Positions 7,776-16,948 of a stretch of 64,000 nucleotides of DNA are shown here, in pieces. The stretch spans positions 116,486 through 180,485 of the forward strand of contig NZ_JMLJ01000011.1 in assembly GCF_000686705.1 (NCBI RefSeq). Reading direction: 5' to 3'. Below the pieces are notes generated by a model. It ran no database searches and was not told where the DNA came from. It saw nothing but the letters and a program-made list of their open reading frames with translations. A program made the translations under genes and the position numbers. Positions within the stretch are counted from its first letter, which is position 1; every line of letters begins with the position of its first letter. This DNA comes from Clostridium hydrogeniformans DSM 21757 (GTDB taxonomy: Bacteria > Bacillota > Clostridia > Clostridiales > Clostridiaceae).

Positions 7776-9149
7776 TTATTTTTCTAGGAACATTTCTCCA
7801 ACTTTAACTACATCTCCAGCACCAATAGTTATAAGTAAGTCTCCTTTAGTTAACTTAGAGTCTACGTATTCCATTGCATCCCTATGGCTTTTAGCATTTA
7901 TACATTTAACTCCAGTTTCTCTGATCTTATCACCTAACATTGCTGAGCTAACAATTCCTGTATCTTTCTCTCTTGCAGCATATATATCAAGAAGTATTAA
8001 TTCATCGCAATTATTAAAGCTTCCTACAAAATCATTAAATAGGCTGTGAGTTCTTGTATAGGTGTGAGGTTGGAACACACAATACACCTTATTGTAGTTC
8101 ATATTTTTAACTGACTCTAAGGTTACTTTTATTGCTGATGGGTGGTGAGCATAATCGTCAATTACAGTTACCCCATCCTTTTCTCCCTTAAGTTCAAATC
8201 TTTTATGAGCATTTCCAAAGTTTTTAAGTCCAGATACTATGGCTTCATTAGGAATATTAAGGACTAATGAAGATCCAATAGCACCTAAGGCGTTAAGGAT
8301 ATTATATTTTCCAGGTACCTTTAAGGATACATTAAATAATAGTTCTCCTTTAAGGAAAACATCAAACTTAGAACCATGACCTAAGAATTCAATATTTTTA
8401 GCTATTAAGTCACCATTTTCAATTCCATAGGTTAAGGTATTACATTTTGCACCTTTAAGAACTTCTACTACTCTAGAATCATCAGCACATCCTACGGCAT
8501 AACCATCCTCAGGAATTAAAGTAACAAATTTTTTAAAGGCTTCTTCAATATGATTTATATCTCTATAATAGTCAAGGTGATCTTCCTCTATATTTAATAT
8601 TACCCCTATATAAGGATAGAATTTTAAAAATGATTCTTTATATTCACAAGCTTCAGTTATAAAGTATTCACTATTTCCTATTCTAAAGTTACCATCTATA
8701 ATATCTAGGTTTCCACCAACTAGTATAGTTGGATCTAAGTTTTCTTTTAAGGTTATATGGGATATCATAGAGGTGGTAGAGGTTTTACCATGGGTACCAG
8801 ATATAGCAACGTTATATTTATGACCCTTCATAATTAATCCTAGGAATTCTGCTCTATCCATAAGATGTATATTATTTTCCTTGGCATAGATAAGCTCAGG
8901 ATTATCAGAAGGAATGGCAGCTGTGTATACAACTAAAGATACATCCCTTAAGTTATTCTTATCATGACCTATATATATTTCACAGCCCTTTTCTTCCAGT
9001 AAATTAGTTATATTAGAAGAGTTTCTATCAGATCCTGATACCTTATATCCATTATTCAAAAGTACAGCAGCTAGTCCGCTCATACTTACTCCGCCGATTC
9101 CTATAAAATGTATTTTCTTATTCTTATCCTTTAAAAAGTCAAAAGACAA
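7776..9149 (-). CDS. murC: UDP-N-acetylmuramate--L-alanine ligase
   Basis: Cytoplasmic ATP-dependent ligase that adds L-alanine to UDP-MurNAc, the first amino acid of the peptidoglycan stem peptide. The N-terminal Rossmann domain shows [15 protein letters not shown], and the ATP-binding P-loop reads [13 protein letters not shown] near residue 116. Further Mur-ligase motifs are [10 protein letters not shown] and [11 protein letters not shown] chose the TTG at 9149 (457 aa) because GGAG lies 8 nt upstream; a GTG at 9158 has no room for a ribosome-binding site. It follows the HD-GYP gene by 72 bp on the same strand and may be co-transcribed with it. MurC next to purR, divergently placed, is a common clostridial arrangement. 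Confidence 0.96.
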   Translation of the reverse strand: MSFDFLKDKNKKIHFIGIGGVSMSGLAAVLLNNGYKVSGSDRNSSNITNLLEEKGCEIYIGHDKNNLRDVSLVVYTAAIPSDNPELIYAKENNIHLMDRAEFLGLIMKGHKYNVAISGTHGKTSTTSMISHITLKENLDPTILVGGNLDIIDGNFRIGNSEYFITEACEYKESFLKFYPYIGVILNIEEDHLDYYRDINHIEEAFKKFVTLIPEDGYAVGCADDSRVVEVLKGAKCNTLTYGIENGDLIAKNIEFLGHGSKFDVFLKGELLFNVSLKVPGKYNILNALGAIGSSLVLNIPNEAIVSGLKNFGNAHKRFELKGEKDGVTVIDDYAHHPSAIKVTLESVKNMNYNKVYCVFQPHTYTRTHSLFNDFVGSFNNCDELILLDIYAAREKDTGIVSSAMLGDKIRETGVKCINAKSHRDAMEYVDSKLTKGDLLITIGAGDVVKVGEMFLEK

Positions 9150-9221
9150 TGTCCTCACTCCTCTTAATTAAGTTATTCATTTAATAATTATATACATAAT
9201 TAATATAAATGAATACATAAA

Positions 9222-10283
9222 TTATAAAATATCTATTACAGTGAGGTCTTTTTCCTTCTTTAAATCAATAAAGGTATCTTTTACGCTAACTAAAGGACGG
9301 GTAATATCTAAAGGATCTATCTTTATAATTTTTGCTTTAGAATCATCACTTAAAAGGGCGATTTCTCCTGTATAATAATCGCACATATTATTTATAAATA
9401 CATTGGCAAATTTCATATCTAATTTTTTATAGGAATCTTCCTTTATGACTTCTAGCGCTCTTAGTGGGGATTCCTTCACCCTATAGCATCTATTAGAAGT
9501 CATGGAATCAAAAATATCTGCTATGGCAACTATACGAGCAAAAGTAGGTATCTTGTTGTCTTTTAACCCTAAAGGGTAGCCAGAGCCATCTAACCTTTCA
9601 TGGTGAAGAAGGATAGCTTGCCCTACAGAAGAATCTAGAAATTGCATATTTTTAACTAAGTTATATCCTTTAATAGGATGAGATTTAACTAAAGCCATCT
9701 CTTTAGTTGTAAGAGAGCCATGTTTGTATAATATATTTTCAGGAATTTTACTTTTTCCTATATCATGAAGAAATCCAGAATATATTAAAAGTAAAGATTC
9801 CCTTTGAGAAAGCTCTAGCCATTTAGCCATAAGAGCACTTAACACAGCAACATTTACAAGATGTCTATATTCATAATTATTCTCTTCACGATTCTCTGTT
9901 ATATTTTTAATAATAAGGCCTGTATGTTTAAGATTAGAGAGTAAGTCTTCTGAGATTGTACGTACCTCTGAAAGATTTATTTTTGAAGTAGTTTGTACTG
10001 AATAAAACATTTCTTTAGCTTTAGAAGAAACTGTTTTTAATGTTTTTTCTGTAATTTTATAATCATCTGAGGCCTTTGAGGATATAGCCTCATTTTCAAA
10101 TTCATCAATTTCATCTAAGATACATATATGTGAAAGGTTATAAAGATTTGATATTTTGTCTATTGTTTTTTCATTAAGAACAATGCCCTCTCCTATAATT
10201 TTTACATCATTTAAATATATATCTTCAGCGAGAATCATACCTGGTGTTAAATTGTAAGGGGTTACCTTCTTTGATTTTTTCAT
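9222..10283 (-). CDS. HD-GYP domain protein (probable cyclic-di-GMP phosphodiesterase)
   Basis: A 353-residue cytoplasmic protein with an N-terminal region of about 140 residues resembling those found ahead of HD-GYP domains, then a complete HD-GYP domain. The HD motif appears as LHDIGKSKIPENIL, followed by VKSHPIKGY, the HHERLDGSGYPLG motif and VAIADIFDSMTSNRCYR. HD-GYP proteins with these residues hydrolyse c-di-GMP to pGpG or GMP. No membrane segment or receiver domain is visible, so the input signal is unknown. The ATG at 10283 has AAAGGA 10 nt upstream. Its neighbour murC is not functionally linked in any obvious way; the window also carries motAB, a plausible distant target of c-di-GMP control. 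Confidence 0.88.
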   Translation of the reverse strand: MKKSKKVTPYNLTPGMILAEDIYLNDVKIIGEGIVLNEKTIDKISNLYNLSHICILDEIDEFENEAISSKASDDYKITEKTLKTVSSKAKEMFYSVQTTSKINLSEVRTISEDLLSNLKHTGLIIKNITENREENNYEYRHLVNVAVLSALMAKWLELSQRESLLLIYSGFLHDIGKSKIPENILYKHGSLTTKEMALVKSHPIKGYNLVKNMQFLDSSVGQAILLHHERLDGSGYPLGLKDNKIPTFARIVAIADIFDSMTSNRCYRVKESPLRALEVIKEDSYKKLDMKFANVFINNMCDYYTGEIALLSDDSKAKIIKIDPLDITRPLVSVKDTFIDLKKEKDLTVIDIL

Positions 10284-10586
10284 TAAGCTACAGTCCTTTC
10301 ATGGATTAATTACAAAATACAACTATATTTTACCATATAATATATAGAACGATATATAAATTCCATAAATTCCATATATTAAGAAAAATTATTTAAAGCC
10401 ATATAAATAGATTATCGGTATAATGCACATAATATATAGAAAATATTAATTTAAAATATAATTAAAACTAAAGGTGTAACTTACTTGATATTAGGTTTAA
10501 TATAGAATACAATAAAACATGAATGATATAGAATAAATTAATACGAATAATTCGTAAAGATGTTAAATTTTTTAGTAGGTGATATT
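10284..10586. other. Divergent intergenic region with a palindrome ahead of purR
   Basis: AT-rich spacer between the divergent HD-GYP and purR genes. The one distinct element is a perfect 15-bp palindrome, TACGAATAATTCGTA (10542-10556), 30 nt before the purR start. Its CGAA/TTCG halves recall PurR box halves but the spacing is much shorter than in the B. subtilis PurBox. I see no clear -35/-10 pair. Confidence 0.4.
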
Positions 10587-11402
10587 ATGGAGAAGTTTTC
10601 AAGAAATAGTAGGGTAGTAGCTATAACAAAAATCCTTTCTGAAAACCCTAATAAGGTAGTTAGTCTGAATGTATTTTCAGAACTATTAAATGCAGCTAAA
10701 TCTACAGTTAGTGAGGATATAGTAATAGTTAGAGAGATTCTAGAAAAGCTTTCACTTGGAAAAGTTCAAACAGTAGCAGGAGCAGCTGGTGGAATAAAGT
10801 TTATAGCAAATATAAGTGAGGATGAAAAACTTAGCTTTGCAGAAGATATGTGCAATCTATTAATGGAAAAGGAAAGAATAATTCCAGGAAATTTTGTTTA
10901 TATGACGGATGTTATGTATAGTCCAGAGTTTATAAAAAAAGCTGGACTTATGTTATCTACATTTTTTACTAATAAAAACATAGATTATGTTATGACTGTT
11001 GAAACTAAGGGGATTCCTCTTGCTTACGAAGTTGCTAGAAATCTAGGAGTAGAGCTTGTAATAGTAAGAAGAGATAATAAGGTAACAGAAGGACCTACTG
11101 TTACTATAAATTATGTTACTGGATCTAGTGGAAATATCCAAAACATGTGTTTATCCAAAAAATCTATAAAAAGAGGATGTAACTGCCTTTATATAGATGA
11201 TTTTATGAGATCTGGGGGAACAGCCCTTGGAATAAAAGATCTTTTAAAAGAATTTGATAGTAATTTAGTAGGTATGGGAGTTTTAATAGATGACTATACA
11301 GTAAATGAAAAATTAGTAGATGGATATTATTCTATTATGGATTTTAAAGGCGTAATTGAAGGGAAAGCTGAGTTTAGTATATCCAAATGTTTAAAAAAAT
11401 AA
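10587..11402 (+). CDS. purR: Purine operon repressor PurR
   Basis: PRPP-sensing DNA-binding protein controlling purine genes in Firmicutes. The N-terminal winged helix covers about residues 1-75 (KFSRNSRVVAITKILSENP at the start). The rest is a phosphoribosyltransferase-like domain with the PRPP-binding loop YIDDFMRSGGTALG around residues 202-215. I chose the ATG at 10587 (271 aa), preceded by GGTGAT; the frame opens 27 bases earlier at an ATG without a ribosome-binding site. The window holds several genes of purine and PRPP metabolism (prs, hpt, guaD, fhs). Gene order purR-spoVG-glmU-prs is conserved in Firmicutes and supports the call. Confidence 0.96.
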   Translation: MEKFSRNSRVVAITKILSENPNKVVSLNVFSELLNAAKSTVSEDIVIVREILEKLSLGKVQTVAGAAGGIKFIANISEDEKLSFAEDMCNLLMEKERIIPGNFVYMTDVMYSPEFIKKAGLMLSTFFTNKNIDYVMTVETKGIPLAYEVARNLGVELVIVRRDNKVTEGPTVTINYVTGSSGNIQNMCLSKKSIKRGCNCLYIDDFMRSGGTALGIKDLLKEFDSNLVGMGVLIDDYTVNEKLVDGYYSIMDFKGVIEGKAEFSISKCLKK

Positions 11403-11428
11403 AATTTTCTAAAAATTTCATTTAAAAA

Positions 11429-11456
11429 GAAGGAAATCTCATCTTCGTAGAGAATA
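11429..11456 (+). promoter_or_regulatory. Sigma-H-type promoter ahead of spoVG
   Basis: AGGAAAT (11431-11437) and GAGAAT (11450-11455) are separated by 12 bp, close to the sigma-H pattern RnAGGAwww-N11-12-RnnGAAT. B. subtilis spoVG is a classic sigma-H gene, which supports this reading. The SpoVG start is 36 bp downstream. Confidence 0.6.
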
Positions 11457-11491
11457 TTAGTCAGTAAAGCATCTTGGAGGTGAGGTTTCAA

Positions 11492-11779
11492 ATGCAAATA
11501 ACCGATGTTAGAATAAGAAAAATATCTTCAGAAGGCAAGATGAAAGCTATTGTATCTGTTACCTTTGACAATGACTTTGTTGTGCATGACATAAAAGTTA
11601 TTGAGGGTCAAAATGGATTATTCATAGCAATGCCAAGCAGAAAGACTCCAGACGGGGAGTTCAAGGATATTGCGCATCCTATCAATACTGAAACAAGAGA
11701 GAAGATTCAAAAGGCAATTTTTGATGAATATGAAAAAGTTAAGAACGAAGAGCCACAAGATAAAGAAAATATAGAATAG
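11492..11779 (+). CDS. spoVG: Septation and gene regulator SpoVG
   Basis: A 95-residue protein starting [20 protein letters not shown], nearly diagnostic of SpoVG. The family binds nucleic acid and affects asymmetric septation, sporulation and, in pathogens, virulence gene expression. Conserved segments [19 protein letters not shown] and [20 protein letters not shown] are present. The start ATG at 11492 follows GGAGGTGAGG; the frame opens 18 bases earlier at a TTG that overlaps the ribosome-binding site and is rejected. The C-terminal tail is acidic and lysine-rich, as usual. A sigma-H-type promoter precedes it and an intrinsic terminator follows, so it is probably monocistronic. Confidence 0.97.
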   Translation: MQITDVRIRKISSEGKMKAIVSVTFDNDFVVHDIKVIEGQNGLFIAMPSRKTPDGEFKDIAHPINTETREKIQKAIFDEYEKVKNEEPQDKENIE

Positions 11780-11785
11780 TATGAT

Positions 11786-11819
11786 AAAAAGGAGTTTATA
11801 TAGCTCCTTTTTATTTTTT
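11786..11819 (+). terminator. Intrinsic terminator of spoVG
   Basis: AAAAAGGAG (11786-11794) pairs with CTCCTTTTT (11804-11812), followed by a T-rich tract. A partial copy of the 5' arm recurs at 11857-11871 without the partner arm. Confidence 0.85.
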
Positions 11820-11958
11820 GCATTAATTAAAATATATATACTAATACTAAGGTTGAAAAAGGAGTTTATATAAAATATAATATAAGTTGTGCAATATTTT
11901 TCTTGTAATGAGAAATAGTATACTCTATTTAAATAAAAAAGTTTAAAGAGGTGCGGAT

Positions 11959-13329
11959 ATGATCAAATGTGCTATTGTATTAGCAGCAGGTGAAGGAAAA
12001 AGGATGAAGTCTACTACACCTAAAGTCTTACATAAGGTATGTGGTAAAGAGATGGTTAATCATGTTATAGATACCATGAGAAAAGCACATATAGATGATG
12101 TAAATGTAGTAGTAGGAAAAAGTGCTGAGAAGGTGAAGGCTGGTACAGAGTCTAGAAATGTTAGTTATTCTTTTCAAGACAAACAGTTAGGAACGGGACA
12201 CGCTATTATTTGCTCTAAGGAATTTTTAGAAAATAAAAAAGGAGTAGTAGCTGTATTTGCCGGAGATGCTCCTTTAATAGAAGCGTCTACAGTGGAAAGA
12301 TTGCTAGAACTTCATATTAATGAAGGATTTAAGGCAACTATACTAACTTCTGTAGTAGAAAACCCAACAGGATACGGTAGAATAGTTAGAGATAAGAATA
12401 GTAATGTAGAAAAGATTGTAGAGCATAAAGATTGTTCAGAGGATGAATTAAAGATAAATGAAATAAATTCAGCTATTTATTGTTTTGATATAGAAAGTCT
12501 TTTAAAGAGTTTAGATAAATTGAACAATAATAATGCTCAAGGAGAGTACTATCTTACAGATGTTATAGGAATACTAAAAGACTCTGGTGATAAGGTAGGA
12601 GCTATGGCTATAGACTTTGAAGAGACCTTAGGAGTAAATTCAAGAGTGCAACTTGCAGAAGCTGAAAGCTTACTAAGAGAAAGAATTAATAAAAGACATA
12701 TGGAAAATGGTGTTACACTTATAGATCCAAGTTCTACATATATAGGTGCAGACGTGGAGATAGGGTGTGATACTATAATATATCCTAACAATATAATAGA
12801 AGGTAATACTATTATAAATGAAGGATGCACAATATACGGTAATTCTAGAATAAGTAACAGTATAATAGAGAATAGTGTTACAGTACAAAACTCTGTTATT
12901 TTAGAAAGTAAAGTTGGAGAGGGTACTACTGTAGGACCATTTGCATACATAAGACCAGAAAGTACTATTGGAAATCACGTTAAAATAGGTGATTTTGTTG
13001 AAATAAAAAAATCTATCATAGGCGACAATACTAAAGTGTCTCATCTTACTTACATAGGGGATGCAGAAGTAGGAACCCATTGTAATTTTGGATGTGGAAC
13101 AGTAGTTGTAAACTATGATGGAAAAAATAAAAATAAAACTGTAGTGGGAGATAATGCATTTATAGGATGTAATTCAAATCTTGTGTCTCCAGTAAAGATT
13201 GAAAGTAATAGCTATGTAGCAGCAGGATCAACTATAACTAATGAGGTTCCAGAAGGAAGTCTTGCAGTAGCTAGAGCTAAGCAGGTTAACATTGAAGGTT
13301 GGGTAGAGAAAAAAGGATTTAAAAAATAA
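11959..13329 (+). CDS. glmU: Bifunctional N-acetylglucosamine-1-phosphate uridyltransferase / glucosamine-1-phosphate acetyltransferase
   Basis: Makes UDP-GlcNAc, the shared precursor of peptidoglycan and teichoic acids, in two steps: acetylation of GlcN-1-P from acetyl-CoA and uridylyl transfer from UTP. The N-terminal pyrophosphorylase domain begins with [20 protein letters not shown] and contains [10 protein letters not shown] and GEYYLTDV. The C-terminal half from about residue 250 is a left-handed beta helix of hexapeptide repeats, ending with the acetyltransferase residues in [10 protein letters not shown] and AAGSTIT. The 456-residue length is normal. GAGGTG lies upstream of the ATG. 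It is 44 bp from prs and probably forms an operon with it, as in B. subtilis. Confidence 0.97.
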   Translation: MIKCAIVLAAGEGKRMKSTTPKVLHKVCGKEMVNHVIDTMRKAHIDDVNVVVGKSAEKVKAGTESRNVSYSFQDKQLGTGHAIICSKEFLENKKGVVAVFAGDAPLIEASTVERLLELHINEGFKATILTSVVENPTGYGRIVRDKNSNVEKIVEHKDCSEDELKINEINSAIYCFDIESLLKSLDKLNNNNAQGEYYLTDVIGILKDSGDKVGAMAIDFEETLGVNSRVQLAEAESLLRERINKRHMENGVTLIDPSSTYIGADVEIGCDTIIYPNNIIEGNTIINEGCTIYGNSRISNSIIENSVTVQNSVILESKVGEGTTVGPFAYIRPESTIGNHVKIGDFVEIKKSIIGDNTKVSHLTYIGDAEVGTHCNFGCGTVVVNYDGKNKNKTVVGDNAFIGCNSNLVSPVKIESNSYVAAGSTITNEVPEGSLAVARAKQVNIEGWVEKKGFKK

Positions 13330-13373
13330 ATATTTAGCCAAAGACAAACAAAAATTAAGGAGGTCTTCATAAA

Positions 13374-14336
13374 ATGATAAGCCATGGTAAAAACATAAAA
13401 ATATTCACAGGAAACTCACATCCAAAGCTAGCTGAAGATATAGCTAATATATTAGGTGTAGAAGTTGGGGGAGCCGATATAGGAACCTTTAGTGATGGTG
13501 AGATATCAGTAAATATTAAAGAAACTGTAAGAGGAGCTGATGTTTTTGTAGTTCAATCTACTAATTCACCAGTAAACAACAACTTAATGGAATTATTAAT
13601 AATGATTGATGCATTTAAGAGAGCTTCTGCTGGACGTATAACAGCAGTTATGCCTTATTATGGATATGCAAGACAAGATAGAAAAGCTAAGTCAAGAGAT
13701 CCAATAACAGCTAAGCTTGTTGCTGATCTTTTAACAACAGCAGGAGCAGATAGAGTTCTTACAATGGACTTACATGCAGCTCAAATACAAGGATACTTTA
13801 ATATACCAGTAGACCATTTAATGGGAGCATCAATATTAGGTAAGCACTTTGTAGAAAAAGGCTTTGCTGATAGAGATGATGATGTTGTTGTTGTATCTCC
13901 AGACCTTGGAAGTGTTACAAGAGCAAGAAGATTTGCAGATAGATTACATGCACCTATAGCTATAATAGACAAGAGAAGGCCAAAGGCTAATGTTTCTGAA
14001 ATAATGAACATAATAGGAGACATAAGAGGCAAGGCTTGTATATTAATAGATGATATGATAGACACTGCAGGTACTATAGCAAACGCTGCTAATGCTCTTA
14101 TAGATTTAGGAGCTACAGAAGTTTATGCATGCTGTACTCATGGAGTTTTATCAGGACCAGCATTTGAAAGAATAAATGATTCAGCTATAAAGGAGCTTGT
14201 AATGCTTAATACTATAGATCTTCCAGAAGGACATGATCTTAAAAAGTTTAAGTCATTATCAGTAGCACCTATGTTTGCTGAAGCTATAAGAAGAATATAT
14301 GATGATGTACCATTAAGTAAATTATTTGAAGATTAA
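13374..14336 (+). CDS. prs: Ribose-phosphate pyrophosphokinase (PRPP synthetase)
   Basis: Cytoplasmic enzyme that makes PRPP from ribose 5-phosphate and ATP for purine, pyrimidine, NAD, histidine and tryptophan synthesis. Family motifs include [42 protein letters not shown] and the PRPP-binding loop [18 protein letters not shown]. The 320-residue length is typical of the phosphate-activated class I enzymes. AAGGAGG precedes the ATG. A terminator at 14359 ends the glmU-prs unit. Its product is also the effector of PurR encoded nearby. Confidence 0.97.
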   Translation: MISHGKNIKIFTGNSHPKLAEDIANILGVEVGGADIGTFSDGEISVNIKETVRGADVFVVQSTNSPVNNNLMELLIMIDAFKRASAGRITAVMPYYGYARQDRKAKSRDPITAKLVADLLTTAGADRVLTMDLHAAQIQGYFNIPVDHLMGASILGKHFVEKGFADRDDDVVVVSPDLGSVTRARRFADRLHAPIAIIDKRRPKANVSEIMNIIGDIRGKACILIDDMIDTAGTIANAANALIDLGATEVYACCTHGVLSGPAFERINDSAIKELVMLNTIDLPEGHDLKKFKSLSVAPMFAEAIRRIYDDVPLSKLFED

Positions 14337-14358
14337 TAGAGAAATATACACATATTAT

Positions 14359-14393
14359 AAAGGTAGAGAGGTATTCTCTACCTTTTGTTTTTT
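14359..14393 (+). terminator. Intrinsic terminator of glmU-prs
   Basis: AAAGGTAGAGA (14359-14369) pairs with TCTCTACCTTT (14375-14385), followed by a T-rich tail. Confidence 0.88.
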
Positions 14394-14534
14394 AAATGAT
14401 TAAATATTTGTAATAGTTTCTTCATTATTTCATGGTAAAATGATGATAGCATATTTTATTAAATTTTGTGAATAATTATTTTAAGTGGATATTCTTTTAG
14501 TTAGGTAGAATAAAAAAGATGAGGTGATTTTATA

Positions 14535-15221
14535 ATGGAAGGAACTATAGGGAAAATTCTTGTAGTGGATGACGATGAAAATATATGTGAAGTTATAAAA
14601 ATGTATTTAGAAAGTTCAGGATATGATACTAAAACATGTCATGATGGTAAAAAAGCTCAGGAAATATTTTTAGAGTATAAACCAGATTTAGTTTTACTAG
14701 ATATAATGCTTCCATACATGGATGGAATAGATGTGTTAAAGTGGATAAGAAGAGAAGGAGAAACTCCAGTTATAATGGTAACGGCTAAAGGAGATACCTT
14801 TGATAAGGTTCTAGGCCTTGAGCTTGGAGCGGATGATTATATAGTAAAACCTTTTGAGCCAAAGGAGCTTTTAGCAAGAATAAAGGCAGTTATGAGAAGA
14901 TATAATTCTGAAAACTCAGGTAAGGAAACTTTAGTGTTCTCAGAGCTAGCTATTGATGTGAATTCTTACACAGTAGTTTATAAAAATGAAGAGATTAAAA
15001 TGCCTCCTAAGGAATTTGAACTTCTTTATTATTTAGCAAGTAACAAAAACAGGGTATTTACAAGAGAGCAATTATTATGTGAGGTTTGGGGATATGATTA
15101 TCCAGGAGATTCAAGAACTGTTGACGTTCATGTAAAGAGGTTAAGAGAAAAGCTACATGGAGGTAGTAATTGGCAACTAGAAACTGTATGGGGTGTAGGA
15201 TACAAATTCGAAGTTAAATAA
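14535..15221 (+). CDS. OmpR/PhoB-family response regulator
   Basis: A 228-residue response regulator. The receiver domain (about residues 7-118) has the acidic pair in VVDDDE, the phospho-acceptor aspartate in LVLLDIMLPYMDG, the switch threonine in MVTAKGD and the lysine in DYIVKPFEPKELL. The C-terminal winged-helix DNA-binding domain contains PPKEFELLYYLASNKNRVFT and DSRTVDVHVKRLREKL, typical of OmpR/PhoB. It is closest in general layout to WalR/PhoP regulators, but regulon and signal cannot be read from sequence. The gene is 16 bp from the histidine kinase that follows and must be its partner. Confidence 0.93.
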   Translation: MEGTIGKILVVDDDENICEVIKMYLESSGYDTKTCHDGKKAQEIFLEYKPDLVLLDIMLPYMDGIDVLKWIRREGETPVIMVTAKGDTFDKVLGLELGADDYIVKPFEPKELLARIKAVMRRYNSENSGKETLVFSELAIDVNSYTVVYKNEEIKMPPKEFELLYYLASNKNRVFTREQLLCEVWGYDYPGDSRTVDVHVKRLREKLHGGSNWQLETVWGVGYKFEVK

Positions 15222-15237
15222 AAGAGGGTAATTGAAA

Positions 15238-16659
15238 GTGATTAAAAATAGCCTTGTTTCAAAAATGATAGTAGTTTTCACAGCTATAATTAGTATTACA
15301 TTTATAATGATGGCAGCATTTTTATCTATGTGGTTTGAGAGCTATTATTTAAATGAAAGAAAATATCAACTTGATAAGGTTGGAAGTAGCATAGCTACTT
15401 CTGCTACTAATTACTTGTATGAAAAGCAGGAATCCTCTTTAACTAAGCTTCAAAGAGAATTAGCTCTTACATCTAATGCCCTTGGAACAAATATTTTACT
15501 TGCAGATTCTTATGGATACATATATGCAGTATCATCAGAGGATTATAAAAATCTGTTATTTACAACTCTTCCTATAAAGGAAATGGATGAGTTAAGATTT
15601 GGAAGTACAATTGAGAAGAAGGGGAATTTTTTCGAACCCTTTAACTCACCATCTTATGTATATTTAAAGCCTATATTTAAGGATAATAAGTTTAGCGGAG
15701 TTATATTTATGCAGACTCCTTTAAAGCTTATAAAGGAACCTTTAAGAAGAGTATATAGCATAATATGGATATGTGCCTTATTGGCAGTAGTTACAGCTAG
15801 TATATTTATATATTATTTTGCTCAAAAGATACTAATAGGACCTTTAGCTCATATAAACAATGTTGCTAAAAGGATTTCTAAGGGAGAAGTTAATAAGAGA
15901 GTATTAATAGAATCACAAGATGAAATTGGTGAACTTTCAAAATCCTTTAACATAATGGCAGATTCCATTGAAGAGGTGGAGAATACAAGACGAGAGTTTA
16001 TTTCTAATGTATCCCATGAAATAAGGTCACCTTTAACTTCTATAAAAGGATTTATAGGTGGAATATTAGATGGGGTAATACCTAAGGATAAGGAAAATCA
16101 TTATCTGCAAATAGCTTTTGAAGAGGTTAAGAGATTATCTAGACTTATAAATGACTTATTGGATTTATCTGCTATGGAGTCAGGAAAACTAAAGCTTACT
16201 ATGTCAGAGATTGATATAAATGAGCTTATAAGAATATGTGTCATAAAGTTTGAACAAAGAATAAATAATAAGCATCTAAAAGTCAATGTAACCTTAGAAG
16301 AGGACCATATGTATGTTCTTGGAGATAGGGATAGGCTAATACAGGTAATTACCAATATTTTAGATAATGCTATAAAATATTCAGGAGATTCTGGGAATAT
16401 AAGCATAAAGACTAAGGGTAAGGGTGGCAAAGTTTTAGTTCACATCTACAATGATGGACCAATCATATCAAGAGAGCACATAGGTCATATTTGGGAAAGA
16501 TTTTATAAAGATGATAAGTCAAGAACTTCAAAGATAAGTACAGGTCTTGGACTTCCTATAGTAAGAAATATATTAACTCAACTTGGTGGAGATATCTGGG
16601 TTGAAAATAAAGGAAAAGAGACCGGAGTGCTATTTACCTTTTCCCTTAAAAAAGTTTAG
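15238..16659 (+). CDS. Membrane sensor histidine kinase
   Basis: Partner kinase of the preceding response regulator. It has two membrane segments (about residues 10-30 and 175-195) flanking an extracytoplasmic sensor region of about 145 residues containing GTNILLADSYGYIYAV, which looks like a Cache/PAS-type fold. A HAMP linker follows (about 195-250), then HisKA with the phospho-acceptor histidine in SNVSHEIRSPLTSIKGF. The ATPase domain has the N-box DNAIKYSGDSG and G-box STGLGLPIVRNIL. I prefer the GTG at 15238 (GAGGG 9 nt upstream) over the TTG two codons earlier, which is only 3 nt from that site. The signal is unknown; next to an HtrA-like gene, envelope stress is possible. Confidence 0.92.
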   Translation: MIKNSLVSKMIVVFTAIISITFIMMAAFLSMWFESYYLNERKYQLDKVGSSIATSATNYLYEKQESSLTKLQRELALTSNALGTNILLADSYGYIYAVSSEDYKNLLFTTLPIKEMDELRFGSTIEKKGNFFEPFNSPSYVYLKPIFKDNKFSGVIFMQTPLKLIKEPLRRVYSIIWICALLAVVTASIFIYYFAQKILIGPLAHINNVAKRISKGEVNKRVLIESQDEIGELSKSFNIMADSIEEVENTRREFISNVSHEIRSPLTSIKGFIGGILDGVIPKDKENHYLQIAFEEVKRLSRLINDLLDLSAMESGKLKLTMSEIDINELIRICVIKFEQRINNKHLKVNVTLEEDHMYVLGDRDRLIQVITNILDNAIKYSGDSGNISIKTKGKGGKVLVHIYNDGPIISREHIGHIWERFYKDDKSRTSKISTGLGLPIVRNILTQLGGDIWVENKGKETGVLFTFSLKKV

Positions 16660-16731
16660 AGTGATTTTTTTATCTTTATCTTAAGACACAGTAATAGGTT
16701 AATATCTTATGAAAAAGATATATTTATAATA

Positions 16732-16786
16732 AATAAACATCCTAGATATTATTAAAATTTGAATGAATATCTAGGATGTTTATTTA
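16732..16786. terminator. Perfect 19-bp inverted repeat downstream of the histidine kinase
   Basis: The arms 16732-16750 and 16766-16784 are perfectly complementary (AATAAACATCCTAGATATT and its complement), with a 15-nt loop and an AT-rich tail. This is probably the terminator of the two-component operon. Confidence 0.75.
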
Positions 16787-16948
16787 AATTCAATAACACT
16801 TATATTAACAACATTTATACAGTAAAATTTATCACTGATTTTTATAATAATTTTCGTTAATAAGTAAAAGTGAAATTTTATTACACTTTGTTCATACTGA
16901 ATTAAAAAATATATTTTACAATATCTTCGTAATTGTAGGAGGTGTCTT

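Noticed and set aside
11857..11871. Second copy of AAAAGGAGTTTATA after the spoVG terminator
   Set aside because: Only the 5' arm of the terminator is repeated, with no pairing partner; too short to be more than a small duplication.
12549..12950. Long antisense ORFs inside glmU, prs, mfd, hcp and others
   Set aside because: They are mirror frames of AT-rich coding sequence, lack ribosome-binding sites, and overlap genes with clear family signatures.
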